A DNA stretch of 64,000 nt from Nodularia spumigena CCY9414 (lineage in GTDB: Bacteria; Cyanobacteriota; Cyanobacteriia; Cyanobacteriales; Nostocaceae): the NCBI RefSeq assembly GCF_000340565.2, contig NZ_CP007203.1, positions 2,411,858 to 2,475,857 of the forward strand, in the 5' to 3' direction. Position numbers and translations under genes: made by a program. Numbering within the stretch: position 1 is the first letter of the stretch; every line of letters begins with the position of its first letter. This document shows positions 54,944 through 63,474 of the stretch, one piece after another. Under the pieces are notes generated by a model. The model saw nothing but the letters and a program-made list of their open reading frames with translations, was not told the DNA's origin and did not search any database.

Positions 54944-56026
54944 TTAGCTGATGTGTTGAAAGATTATTTTCAATAAATCCCCTTGGATAAAAGGTTTAGC
55001 TAAAAAGCCTGAAGCTCTCACTAGCTTTGCTCTAGCTCTATCTATCAGCCCTGTTTTACCTGTCACCATAATTACAGGCGTATTTTTAAAAGATGAGTGC
55101 TTACGTAACAAAGAGCATAACTCATAACCATTCAGATTAGGCATTTCAACTTTTAATAAAATTACATCTGGTTTAATCCGGAAAATTTGAGTTAAAACAT
55201 TCCAAGAATCAGTAATTGTAATCACAGTAAATATTTGTTCATCTAAATAATTTTTAATAGTGTTTAATACCGTAGGACTGTCATCAATACAGAGTATTTT
55301 ATAAAGTTTTCTATCAGCAGGTGCTTGAGTTGGCTGACCGCTATGATTAATATTATGAATATTGTTAGTTGATACACTGTGAGAGTATACCGTTTTCTGA
55401 GCTTCACTGACTCTAGGAGATTTTTGTGCAGGTTGTGTGGAAATTTGCGGCTGATTTAACCGCACAACTGGCGATGCGTCTTTGTTGGTTCCCTGACGGC
55501 GACCGGTTTGAAGCTGTTCGACTAATAAACGGATATTTAGATGACAGTACTTTGGCATATCATCGAGAAAGCTTTCCAAGACAAATTCATAACTTCCCTC
55601 TTCTAAGCTCAAAAATGTCTCCAAAACTTCTAGCGCCAGTAACTCTATGAGCATTGCTGCTTGAGCCGGACTAATGTATTTTTGAGTTACTAACCAACAA
55701 ATAGCCAGATAATCTGGGTTAGGTATAGTTTGATCCTCAATACCATTTTCAAATATCGCCTGCAATTGCTGCTCAATTCCATCAGGAAGTGTTGAGATTT
55801 GCTGACTTAAGCTTTGCAAGTTTCTGTAAAGCGGCTCAAACATTTTCTCAGAGTAGCAGGCATAAATCAGCTTACCCTCTTCTATATAGATTGACCAAGA
55901 ACCAGTTGTGCTAAATACTTGCAAACAACCATTAACAGTCTTACTGGTGATTTTTTTTAAAAGAGAAATGGGTTGAAGTTTTTGGAAAAATCTATATCTA
56001 TTAATGGGAAGTGTCTTCATCGGCAC
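54944..56026 (-). CDS. PatA-like response regulator with Lys at the phosphorylation position
   Basis: A 360-residue protein with an N-terminal PATAN/DUF4388 domain (about 1-160), a variable linker (165-240) and a C-terminal receiver domain (about 244-360). This is the order of the PatA family that shapes heterocyst pattern in Anabaena. In the receiver the DD pocket is present (ILCIDDSP) and the Thr and Lys of the pocket (MVTG, LAKPF) remain, but the phosphoacceptor Asp is Lys292 (VILLKVEMP). It is probably not phosphorylated. The gene stands alone; it faces the mobile-element-rich spacer. Confidence 0.85.
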   Translation of the reverse strand: MPMKTLPINRYRFFQKLQPISLLKKITSKTVNGCLQVFSTTGSWSIYIEEGKLIYACYSEKMFEPLYRNLQSLSQQISTLPDGIEQQLQAIFENGIEDQTIPNPDYLAICWLVTQKYISPAQAAMLIELLALEVLETFLSLEEGSYEFVLESFLDDMPKYCHLNIRLLVEQLQTGRRQGTNKDASPVVRLNQPQISTQPAQKSPRVSEAQKTVYSHSVSTNNIHNINHSGQPTQAPADRKLYKILCIDDSPTVLNTIKNYLDEQIFTVITITDSWNVLTQIFRIKPDVILLKVEMPNLNGYELCSLLRKHSSFKNTPVIMVTGKTGLIDRARAKLVRASGFLAKPFIQGDLLKIIFQHIS

Positions 56027-56331
56027 AGATTTGAGATGTAGTTAACAGCCACTATCAAAATTAGTGAATAACTTGTTGGGAGTTTACACAGAGATTTTCA
56101 AAAGTAGTGTTCAGCTAAATATAGCGGTCATATTGGAGTTAGTACAGAGATTCTTCACCCCTAACTCCTAATTTCCCAATATCTGGTAAGCTATAGTTCA
56201 TCGAACTAGAATTTGCTGTGGTAGACCCAACCATGCTTTTGTAAAACAGCAAAATAATCCCACTGGTTAACCGAAAATAGTATTTGAAAAACAATTTGAT
56301 TGTCTGTGATTTCGCTAAGAGGCTAATTTAA
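56027..56331. other. Upstream region of the PatA-like gene
   Basis: About 300 bp without a gene or recognised promoter. Confidence 0.3.
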
Positions 56332-56478
56332 TAGGACTTACGCATAATTTACGTTTTCTTGGCGTTCTACAGCCCTTGCGGGCATCGCTGCGCGCGGGCG
56401 ACTAAAGCCCTGGGGGCATACGCTGCGCGAAGGCGGTTAGATAAATCAAGATTTTTGGCAATTGTTGCGTAAGTCCTG
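56332..56478. mobile_element. MITE-like element, subfamily B
   Basis: Core 56333-56477 (145 bp) with AGGACTTACGC/GCGTAAGTCCT ends and TTTAA at 56327-56331 and 56479-56483. Its interior has the shared subfamily B ends (TTTTCTTGGCGTTCT and ATTTTTGGCAATTGTTGCG) and a G/C-rich middle with GCGGGCATCGCTGCGCG. Confidence 0.85.
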
Positions 56479-57043
56479 TTTAACAGTAACCTAAGTGCCG
56501 CACACAGACTATTGGCTCTAGCCCATCAGTAGCAAAAGTATTGTTTCTATCCGTAGTTACTACATGGTAATTGCAGTAAGTAAGCACTTTAAGATAGTTC
56601 AGCTAAAATGCAATGTATTTAATTGACTAAGTATTCCTCTGATGCAGTATCTTCCACAATTTTGCTCTTGTAGAGTTTCTCTCTAGTCAGGTAAATTCTT
56701 GTCAAGGGCGATTGAGCTAATAATTTATCTCATGTCTGATAGATTACCGATTGAACCCAGAATCCCACCGGAACAAAGCTATACTTGATCTCCCTGCGCC
56801 ACCTGCAAAGGAGGTCTTGGTGAGCCAGTGGGTAGCGAACTTTGTCTAATTTTTACTGACTGGTGTAGTGGGGTTGGGGTGCGATAACTGTGGTCATCTT
56901 CGTTAATTATCCAGACTTAATTTTAAATCACGAGCGCTTGTAGTCAACGTTAATAGTGCCGGACTCAGTAGAAGATAATCACCCTGAACCATTTTGAGTG
57001 CTATATTCCAAATTTACAGCGAAGTAAATCACATGGTACTAAA
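56479..57043. other. Gene-free stretch
   Basis: About 565 bp. Near 56,800-56,845 the motif GCCACCTGC...GGAGGTCTTGGTGAGCCAGTGGG resembles dispersed GGTCTTG/GAGCCAGTG elements. No RNA gene could be established and no open frame merits a call. Confidence 0.35.
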
Positions 57044-57176
57044 TATAGCAAAAGTCAAAGGTCAAAACTAGGGGCGGGTATGGCTACGCCACGCAAGCTA
57101 CATAGATATCATTCAACATCAACGAGGATATTAGTAAACTCGCCCCTACTGTGAATGGGTTTTAGACTTTTGCCAT
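57044..57176. mobile_element. Third inverted-repeat element
   Basis: ATAGCAAAAGTCAAAG and, after a gap, GGGGCGGGT at the left face ACTCGCCCCT and CTTTTGCCAT at the right, an imperfect terminal inverted repeat of about 30 bp. No coding capacity. No clear target duplication. Confidence 0.5.
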
Positions 57177-57513
57177 GTCCTAACCACCTTGGAGGTTGCT
57201 ATACCACCAAAATAGCGCTTTTCAGCTAAATGGTAGAGAGCAAATAGGTTGCTTACTAATTTTTAGATTACTATATTTTTAGGAAAAAATCTCCAAAAAT
57301 TTGTAAATATAATAATGAATAAGTAAAGGAAATATGAATAAAAAATCAGGACAATTTTATATAGTTTTTTTGGCAAAATCTAATTTTACAAGAGTTACAG
57401 TGCTTACACGGGATGGCTGTAAAAGAATAATTGTTACATGAATATGGATAACACATAGAACAAATGTCATGATCGCAAGGGTTGATAGACAAGATATATT
57501 CAGTTATTGATCT
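57177..57513. other. Gene-free stretch before the subfamily B element
   Basis: About 340 bp, AT-rich with poly-T stretches. Nothing recognised. Confidence 0.3.
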
Positions 57514-57630
57514 TAGGACTTACGCATAATTTAGGTTTTCTTGGCGTTCTTCTCCCAAAGGGAGAGGCTAGCGCCAAGGCGACTTGGCGGTTATAAATCA
57601 AGATTTTTGGCAATTGTTGCGTAAGTCCTG
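57514..57630. mobile_element. MITE-like element, subfamily B
   Basis: Core 57515-57629 (115 bp), ends AGGACTTACGC and GCGTAAGTCCT, flanked by GATCT at 57509-57513 and 57631-57635. The interior has TTGGCG...TCTCCCAAAGGGAGA...CGCCAA, the same TCTCCC-AAA-GGGAGA module as in the 8.5-kb element, giving a nested palindrome. Confidence 0.88.
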
Positions 57631-57776
57631 GATCTAATACATCAAGATGAATAATATCTGTTGGTATCGCTTCATGACTGGCGATCGCATCTAAATTTCT
57701 TTGTTGTTCAGCAGTTCGTTAAAATTAAAGATATCCGTGCTTTACTCCAATAAAGAGGAATTCATTTTAAACAATT

Positions 57777-58706
57777 GTGACCGCATTTAATTTACAAGTC
57801 GAAGAAACAGGCGAACGCCTTGACCGCTACCTTTCCGAAAATTTACCTAATTTATCTCGTTCTCGCATCCAGCAATTAATTGAACAGGGAAATGTTCACC
57901 TAAATGAGCAAATTTGCACAACTAAAAAAATCACTGTCAAAGCAGGCGATCGCATTACCTTAGAAATCCCAGAAGTTCAACCCCTACAAGTGCAAGCCCA
58001 AGATATACCCCTCGATATCCTCTATGAAGACGACCACTTACTGATTCTCAACAAACCTGCTGGCTTAGTCGTCCATCCCGCACCCGGTCATCCTGATGGG
58101 ACTTTGGTCAATGCTTTGTTAGCACATTGTCCCAACCTCCCCGGAATTGGCGGTGTCCAGCGTCCAGGGATTGTGCATCGATTGGATAAGGATACAACAG
58201 GGGCGATCGCGATCGCTAAAACCGATATTGCCTATCACAGCCTCCAAGCCCAACTCCAAGCAAAAACTGCCAGACGAGAATACTTAGGCGTAGTTTACGG
58301 TGCGCCGAAAACCGAAAATGGCAAGATCGACGAACCCATTGGTCGTCATCCCCAAGATAGAAAAAAAATGGCAGTAGTCCCTATAGAAAAAGGCGGACGT
58401 AATGCGGTAACTCATTGGCAAATCTTAGAAAGACTAGGAAACCAGACATTAGTCCTCTTTCAATTAGAAACAGGACGCACCCATCAAATTCGTGTCCACA
58501 GCGCTAAAATCGGTCATCCCATCGTTGGCGACCCCATTTATAGTTCGGCTCATTCCGTGGGGGTCAAATTAAATGGTCAAGCACTGCACGCATGGCGATT
58601 AAAATTGCAACATCCAATTTCTGAGAATTTGATTGAGGTGACAGCTCCCCCTCCCCAAACATTTACAACTTTGCTAGAAATTCTCCGGCGACGAGTTGCT
58701 AGTTAA
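57777..58706 (+). CDS. RluD-family 23S rRNA pseudouridine synthase
   Basis: A 309-residue RluA/RluD-type enzyme that isomerises uridines, typically in 23S rRNA helix 69. It starts with GTG at 57777. Residues 11-60 form an S4 RNA-binding domain (TGERLDRYLSENLPNLSRSRI), followed by the catalytic motif GIVHRLDKDTTG with D137 and LETGRTHQIRVH. All family motifs are present. The gene is separate from the downstream cpc operon by a 700-bp leader. Confidence 0.9.
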   Translation: MTAFNLQVEETGERLDRYLSENLPNLSRSRIQQLIEQGNVHLNEQICTTKKITVKAGDRITLEIPEVQPLQVQAQDIPLDILYEDDHLLILNKPAGLVVHPAPGHPDGTLVNALLAHCPNLPGIGGVQRPGIVHRLDKDTTGAIAIAKTDIAYHSLQAQLQAKTARREYLGVVYGAPKTENGKIDEPIGRHPQDRKKMAVVPIEKGGRNAVTHWQILERLGNQTLVLFQLETGRTHQIRVHSAKIGHPIVGDPIYSSAHSVGVKLNGQALHAWRLKLQHPISENLIEVTAPPPQTFTTLLEILRRRVAS

Positions 58707-59406
58707 AATTATGAACATATCATCCTTAAGGTAGATGCTTCAATTACGAACGTTGCATACGGATTAAGCAAGAAGGGGTAGAGGACAAACAGAAATAGGT
58801 GGGACTTGACTCCTCCCTATTCCCCTATATTTAGATTTGTAAAGTTTTTTGGGCTTTTTTGCTGTAAAAAGATCAGTTGATCACCATTTTAAGTAACAGG
58901 TCAACAGACTATCTTAACATCTTTTAATAAAAACTGCACTGGCTAAAAATACTCATAAAAACTGCCATGTCCTGTATTTTCAATACTTCTAGAAAAATTA
59001 ATAAAATCTAAAACTCTGGAATTTTCCGGCGATTTGTAACAGACATGAAGTAATGTAAAGCAATTTTGGGCGATTTCTCAGGCAAAGTCCTTATATGTAA
59101 AGCATTTGAGGTGGTTCTTATTCGGTCATCTTATTTATTCATAATTTGTAACAAATAAAGGATCTATGGCATTGTATAAACATAAGCTGAAGGGGTTAAA
59201 TGACAGACAAAAGTCAAACAAGGCATCCATTTAATCAAGTTTGCCCATTTCTCATAAATTACCCCAGGTTCTCATAATTGCTCGTTCATTTGGTGACAGG
59301 GAATTATGAGACTAAGGTGAGAAGCGGTTTGATCCCCAGTCTGTTTTTAACCATAAACATTGCTAGTTTTAATCTAGACATCTCACAAATTAGGAGATTA
59401 AAGTCC
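58707..59406 (+). promoter_or_regulatory. Long leader upstream of cpcB
   Basis: About 700 bp, AT-rich, with no gene of its own. It contains pairs of direct repeats: TGTAAAGCA twice (near 59055 and 59098) and TTCTCATAA twice (near 59250 and 59270). A GGAG at 59392-59395 precedes the cpcB ATG. Transcription start sites cannot be set from the sequence; cpc operons in other strains have long leaders. Confidence 0.5.
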
Positions 59407-59928
59407 ATGACATTAGATGTATTCACCAAGGTAGTTTCTCAAGCTGACTCCAGAGGCGAGTTTTTAAGCAACGAGCAATTAGACGCTTTAACCAACGTTG
59501 TTAAAGAAGGCAACAAGCGCTTAGATGTTGTTAACCGCATCACCAGCAATCAATCAGCTATTGTTACCAACGCGGCTCGTTCTTTGTTTGAAGAACAACC
59601 CCAATTGATTGCTGCTGGTGGAAACGCTTACACAAACCGTCGTATGGCTGCTTGTTTGCGCGACATGGAAATCATCTTGCGTTACGTTACCTACGCTATC
59701 TTGGCTGGTGATGCTAGTGTTCTAGATGATCGCTGCTTAAACGGCTTGCGCGAAACCTACCAAGCTCTAGGAACTCCTGGATCTTCTGTAGCTGTCGGCG
59801 TTCAAAAAATGAAAGATGCTGCTGTTGGCCTAGCTAACGATCCTAACGGCATCACCAAGGGTGATTGCAGCAATTTGATGTCTGAAGTAGCTAGCTACTT
59901 TGATCGTGCTGCTGCTGCTGTTGCTTAA
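59407..59928 (+). CDS. cpcB: C-phycocyanin beta chain
   Basis: Light-harvesting chromophore protein of phycobilisome rods, on the outer thylakoid face. 173 residues starting [17 protein letters not shown]; the frame is open 43 codons further upstream but that part is leader sequence. Cysteine in [13 protein letters not shown] is the site (alpha-84-like position) for phycocyanobilin, and the second bilin cysteine is in GDCSNLM near the C-terminus. Asn72-type methylation site (NAYTNRRM) is present. First gene of cpcBACDEFG with its RBS GGAG. Confidence 0.97.
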   Translation: MTLDVFTKVVSQADSRGEFLSNEQLDALTNVVKEGNKRLDVVNRITSNQSAIVTNAARSLFEEQPQLIAAGGNAYTNRRMAACLRDMEIILRYVTYAILAGDASVLDDRCLNGLRETYQALGTPGSSVAVGVQKMKDAAVGLANDPNGITKGDCSNLMSEVASYFDRAAAAVA

Positions 59929-60006
59929 TATCAATAACAAAGTCCAACACCTAAATATTTAGGTAATCAAACCAAAAATTTACGAAATACCAAGGAGATT
60001 TTAGAA

Positions 60007-60498
60007 ATGGTTAAAACACCAATTACCGAAGCGATCGCATCTGCTGATACCCAAGGAAGTTTTTTAGGCAACACCGAACTGCAAGCAGTTAACGGTCGTT
60101 ATGTACGTGCTATTGCCAGCATGGAAGCTGCTCGTGCTTTGACCTCCAACGCTCAAAAGTTGATTGATGGTGCAACCCAAGCTGTTTACCAAAAATTTCC
60201 ATACACCACCCAAACACCAGGCCCTCAGTACGCTGCTGACAGCCGTGGTAAGTCCAAGTGCGCTCGTGACGTTGGTCACTACCTACGCATCGTTACCTAC
60301 AGCTTAGTTGCTGGTGGTACAGGTCCTTTGGATGAGTTCTTGATTGCTGGCTTGTCTGAAATCAACAGCTCCTTTGATTTGTCTCCTAGCTGGTACGTTG
60401 AAGCTATCAAGTACATGAAAGCCAATCATGGTTTGAGTGGACAAGCTGCTAACGAAGCCAACACCTACTTTGACTACGCTATCAACGCTCTTAGCTAA
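60007..60498 (+). CDS. cpcA: C-phycocyanin alpha chain
   Basis: 163 residues. Forms the alpha-beta monomer with CpcB. Start [17 protein letters not shown]; chromophore cysteine in [13 protein letters not shown] (about residue 84). An AAGGAGA ribosome-binding site precedes the ATG. The spacer to cpcB is 78 bp. CpcE/CpcF (downstream) attach phycocyanobilin at this cysteine. Confidence 0.97.
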   Translation: MVKTPITEAIASADTQGSFLGNTELQAVNGRYVRAIASMEAARALTSNAQKLIDGATQAVYQKFPYTTQTPGPQYAADSRGKSKCARDVGHYLRIVTYSLVAGGTGPLDEFLIAGLSEINSSFDLSPSWYVEAIKYMKANHGLSGQAANEANTYFDYAINALS

Positions 60499-60506
60499 AT
60501 AGTATC

Positions 60507-60631
60507 TTGCCCGGATCAGGATGCAAGTGTTGGATGGAGTTAGTCAACCCTTTGGGGTTCACCAGTCGCTCGTTTTGTCAAACAAAAAGACCGTTCTGGC
60601 TCATCTAGCAGTTGAATCTCGCTCCGGGCAA
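60507..60631. promoter_or_regulatory. Inverted repeat between cpcA and cpcC
   Basis: TTGCCCGGA at 60507-60515 pairs with TCCGGGCAA at 60623-60631, followed by ACTTTTATTT. The arms are 107 bases apart, so the structure is a long-range stem enclosing other sequence. It could reduce readthrough into cpcC and keep cpcBA transcripts more abundant, as in related operons. Confidence 0.6.
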
Positions 60632-60720
60632 ACTTTTATTTAGCAGAGAAATAAAAAAGGTTTGAGTAAAGTCAGCACTCGGTACAAATAGCCGAAATGC
60701 AAATAAATAGGTGAAAAATA

Positions 60721-61581
60721 ATGGCAATTACAACAGCAGCATCTAGGCTAGGAACAGAGCCTTTTAGCGATGCACGTCGAGTTGAACTGCGCCCCAACGC
60801 CAGCAAAGATGAAGCAGAGGTTGTAATCCGCGCTGCTTATCGGCAAATTTTGGGTAACGACTATTTGATGGCATCGGAACGTCTAGTCAGCGCCGAATCC
60901 CTCCTGCGAGATGGCAATTTATCAGTGCGGGAGTTTGTCCGCAGCATTGCGAAATCAGAACTTTACAAAAACAAGTTTTTTTACAACAGTTTTCAAACTC
61001 GGTTGATTGAACTCAACTACAAGCATCTTTTGGGACGCGCACCCTACGATGAAGCGGAAGTTGTTTACCACTTAGATTTGTACCAGAACAAAGGGTACGA
61101 CGCGGAAATTGATTCTTATATTGATTCTCCAGAGTACCAAAATAACTTCGGTGACAATATCGTTCCATATTATCGTGGTTTTGATAACCAACCAGGGCAA
61201 AAAACTGTCGGCTTTACGCGGATGTTCCGGTTATACCGGGGTTATGCCAATAGCGATCGCACTCAAGTAGAAGGTACTAAATCCCGTTTAGCGCAGGATT
61301 TAGCAAGTAATAAATCTTCTTCGATTGTGGGACCATCAGGAAGCAATGATAACTGGAATTACCGTGCTTCATCAGATGTCGCTCCCAAGAAGAATTTAGG
61401 AAATGCTGTGGGTGTAGGCGATCGCGTGTACCGCATCGAAGTTACAGCAATCCGTGGTTCCGGCTATCCCAGTATCAGACGGAGTAGCACAGCATTTATC
61501 GTACCTTACGAGCGACTTTCTGACAAGATCCAGCAAATTCATAAGCAGGGTGGCAAAATCGTCAGCATCACGTCAGCATAA
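60721..61581 (+). CDS. cpcC: Phycobilisome rod linker polypeptide (32-kDa type)
   Basis: 286 residues. The PBS_linker_poly domain covers about residues 20-150 (with [15 protein letters not shown] and [23 protein letters not shown]) and a CpcD-like domain occupies about 233-285 ([13 protein letters not shown]). Links phycocyanin hexamers in the rod. This is the CpcC type found in Nostocales. It follows the hairpin region in the operon. Confidence 0.94.
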   Translation: MAITTAASRLGTEPFSDARRVELRPNASKDEAEVVIRAAYRQILGNDYLMASERLVSAESLLRDGNLSVREFVRSIAKSELYKNKFFYNSFQTRLIELNYKHLLGRAPYDEAEVVYHLDLYQNKGYDAEIDSYIDSPEYQNNFGDNIVPYYRGFDNQPGQKTVGFTRMFRLYRGYANSDRTQVEGTKSRLAQDLASNKSSSIVGPSGSNDNWNYRASSDVAPKKNLGNAVGVGDRVYRIEVTAIRGSGYPSIRRSSTAFIVPYERLSDKIQQIHKQGGKIVSITSA

Positions 61582-61618
61582 GGTAGCGTTACTCAAACCA
61601 TACAGGAGATAAGAAGTA

Positions 61619-61861
61619 ATGTTCGGTCAAACCACACTTGGGGCTGGTAGCGTTTCTTCATCTGCAAGCCGAATCTTTCGTTATGAAGTCGTAGGCTTGC
61701 GCCAAAATGCAGAAACTGACAAAAATCAATTCGACATTCGTCGCAGTGGTAGTGTGTTCATCACAGTGCCATACAGTCGGATGAACGAAGAAATGCAACG
61801 CATTAACCGCTTAGGTGGCAGAATCATCAATATTTCACCATTGAGCGCTGACGAGAACTAA
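61619..61861 (+). CDS. cpcD: Phycocyanin rod-capping linker
   Basis: 80 residues consisting of a single CpcD domain (RIFRYEVVGLRQNAETDKNQFDIRRSG and PYSRMNEEMQRINRLGG). Caps the outer end of phycocyanin rods to limit their length. AGGAGA precedes the ATG. 37 bp after cpcC. Confidence 0.93.
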   Translation: MFGQTTLGAGSVSSSASRIFRYEVVGLRQNAETDKNQFDIRRSGSVFITVPYSRMNEEMQRINRLGGRIINISPLSADEN

Positions 61862-61870
61862 TTTCTTGGC

Positions 61871-62701
61871 ATGAACGAACCCAGTGCGTCAGAATATTCA
61901 GCAGAAAATGCGCCCCAGTTGACACCAGAGTTAGCACTCGCCAACCTGCAATCATCAGATTTAAGTCTCCGCTACTACGCAGCTTGGTGGCTGGGCAAAT
62001 TTCGAGTTAGCCACCCAGATGTCGTAGATGCCTTAATTGCAGCGTTAGAGGATGAAGCCGACAGAACCGAAATGGGAGGTTATCCACTGCGGCGCAATGC
62101 AGCCAGAGCATTGGGGAAATTAGGTGATGCCAAAGCTATACCAGGCTTAATTAAGAGCTTGGAATGCCATGATTTTTATGTGCGCGAAGCAGCAGCCCAG
62201 TCTTTGCAAAAGTTGCGAGACAAAACTGCCGCCCCAGCCCTCATAAAAATGTTAGATGGGGGTGTTGCCCAGGCCGTGCAAGTAATGGGTCGCCCTCATC
62301 TCACCCAGCCCTATGAAGCGGTAATAGAAGCCTTGGGAGCTATTGGTGCAACTGAGGCTATTTCTTTAATTGCACCGTTTTTAGAGCATGAAATCCCAGG
62401 CGTACAGTGTGCCGCCGCGAGAGCAATGTACCAACTAACACAAGACCCTGTTTATGGGGATAGGTTAGTCAAAACTTTGTCCAGCAGTGACCTGAAATTG
62501 CGCCGCTTGGTTTTAACGGATTTGGGTGCAATTGGATACATGGCAGCAGCAGAGGCGATCGCGATCGCTCAGGTAGAAAATAGCTTCAAACTCATTGCCC
62601 TCAAAGGATTACTAGAGCATCAACTCACCCCAGAGTTCGATGTTTTGTCTGTTTCTGACAATGCTATCCAGGTGATGAACTTGATGGATTCACTTTTATA
62701 G
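61871..62701 (+). CDS. cpcE: Phycocyanobilin lyase subunit CpcE
   Basis: 276 residues, a heat-like-repeat solenoid (ARALGKLGDAKAIPGLIKSLE repeated about five times). Works with CpcF as a heterodimer to attach phycocyanobilin to CpcA. N-terminal extension of about 20 residues is variable. It begins 9 bp after cpcD. Confidence 0.93.
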   Translation: MNEPSASEYSAENAPQLTPELALANLQSSDLSLRYYAAWWLGKFRVSHPDVVDALIAALEDEADRTEMGGYPLRRNAARALGKLGDAKAIPGLIKSLECHDFYVREAAAQSLQKLRDKTAAPALIKMLDGGVAQAVQVMGRPHLTQPYEAVIEALGAIGATEAISLIAPFLEHEIPGVQCAAARAMYQLTQDPVYGDRLVKTLSSSDLKLRRLVLTDLGAIGYMAAAEAIAIAQVENSFKLIALKGLLEHQLTPEFDVLSVSDNAIQVMNLMDSLL

Positions 62702-62760
62702 TCATTAGTCATTAGTTATTAGTCATTAGTTGAATGATGAGTAGCCAATGACTATTGATG
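62701..62760. repeat. TCATTAG-type array between cpcE and cpcF
   Basis: Imperfect TAGTCAT/TTAGTTAT motifs around 62700-62730 resemble the TCATTGG array at 26.7 kb. It makes most of the 81-bp cpcE-cpcF spacer. Repeats of this kind are probably selectively neutral here. Confidence 0.55.
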
Positions 62761-62782
62761 ATTAATTACCGACCGTTTACTA

Positions 62783-63379
62783 ATGACTGATGAATTAATT
62801 CGTGCCGTCGCCCAGGCAGATACACCAGCCAATATGGTAACGGCAGTACAAAACTTGGCAGCAGCAAAAGATGTCGCCGCTATTCCCACGTTAATTGCGG
62901 TGTTTGGCTATAACAACCCATCCGCAGCAACCGTGGCGGTGGCAGCATTGACCGAAATGGGAGAAATAGCAGTGCCACAATTGCTATCCCAGATAGACGA
63001 TTATAACTATGGCGCACGGGCTTATTCGATTCGTACTTTAGCAGCGATCGCAGACCCCCGTGCTATAGACGTTTTAATCACAGCCGCAGCCACAGACTTT
63101 GCTCCCAGTGTCCGCCGTGCTGCTGCCAAGGGATTGGGAAATTTAAACTGGCATAAACTCGACTCTGCCGACAGGGAAACAGCGCTGAACAAAGCCTTGG
63201 AAACCCTGCTGTTTATTTCTCAAGACTCAGAATGGTCAATCCGTTATGCTGCTGTTGTCGGTTTACAAGCCTTGGCGAAAATACCTGATTTACAGCAACC
63301 CATTCAGACGAGATTTGACCAGATGTTAGCCACTGATGACGAAAAAGCAATTCGCGCTCGTGTGCAGGTGGCTGTTTGA
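62783..63379 (+). CDS. cpcF: Phycocyanobilin lyase subunit CpcF
   Basis: 198 residues with HEAT-like repeats (AVAALTEMGEIAVPQLL, YSIRTLAAIADPRAIDVLI, VRRAAAKGLGNLNW). Partner of CpcE for bilin attachment to CpcA. Normal length for CpcF. No clear ribosome-binding site, perhaps because of the repeat array upstream. Precedes cpcG. Confidence 0.92.
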   Translation: MTDELIRAVAQADTPANMVTAVQNLAAAKDVAAIPTLIAVFGYNNPSAATVAVAALTEMGEIAVPQLLSQIDDYNYGARAYSIRTLAAIADPRAIDVLITAAATDFAPSVRRAAAKGLGNLNWHKLDSADRETALNKALETLLFISQDSEWSIRYAAVVGLQALAKIPDLQQPIQTRFDQMLATDDEKAIRARVQVAV

Positions 63380-63474
63380 ATCAGTGAACAGTTACCAGTT
63401 ATCAGTTAGTAACTTTGAATTTCTGCGATCGCTGGTTTCTGACTTACATATCATAAAACAAGGAAAAAGTAAAT

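Noticed and set aside
56780-56900. Possible structured RNA or riboswitch
   Set aside because: The GCCACCTGC/GAGCCAGTGGG part looks like a dispersed repeat and I could not build a convincing conserved fold.
59278-59406. N-terminal extension of CpcB
   Set aside because: CpcB starts MTLDVFTK in the family and GGAG precedes that ATG; upstream codons are leader sequence.
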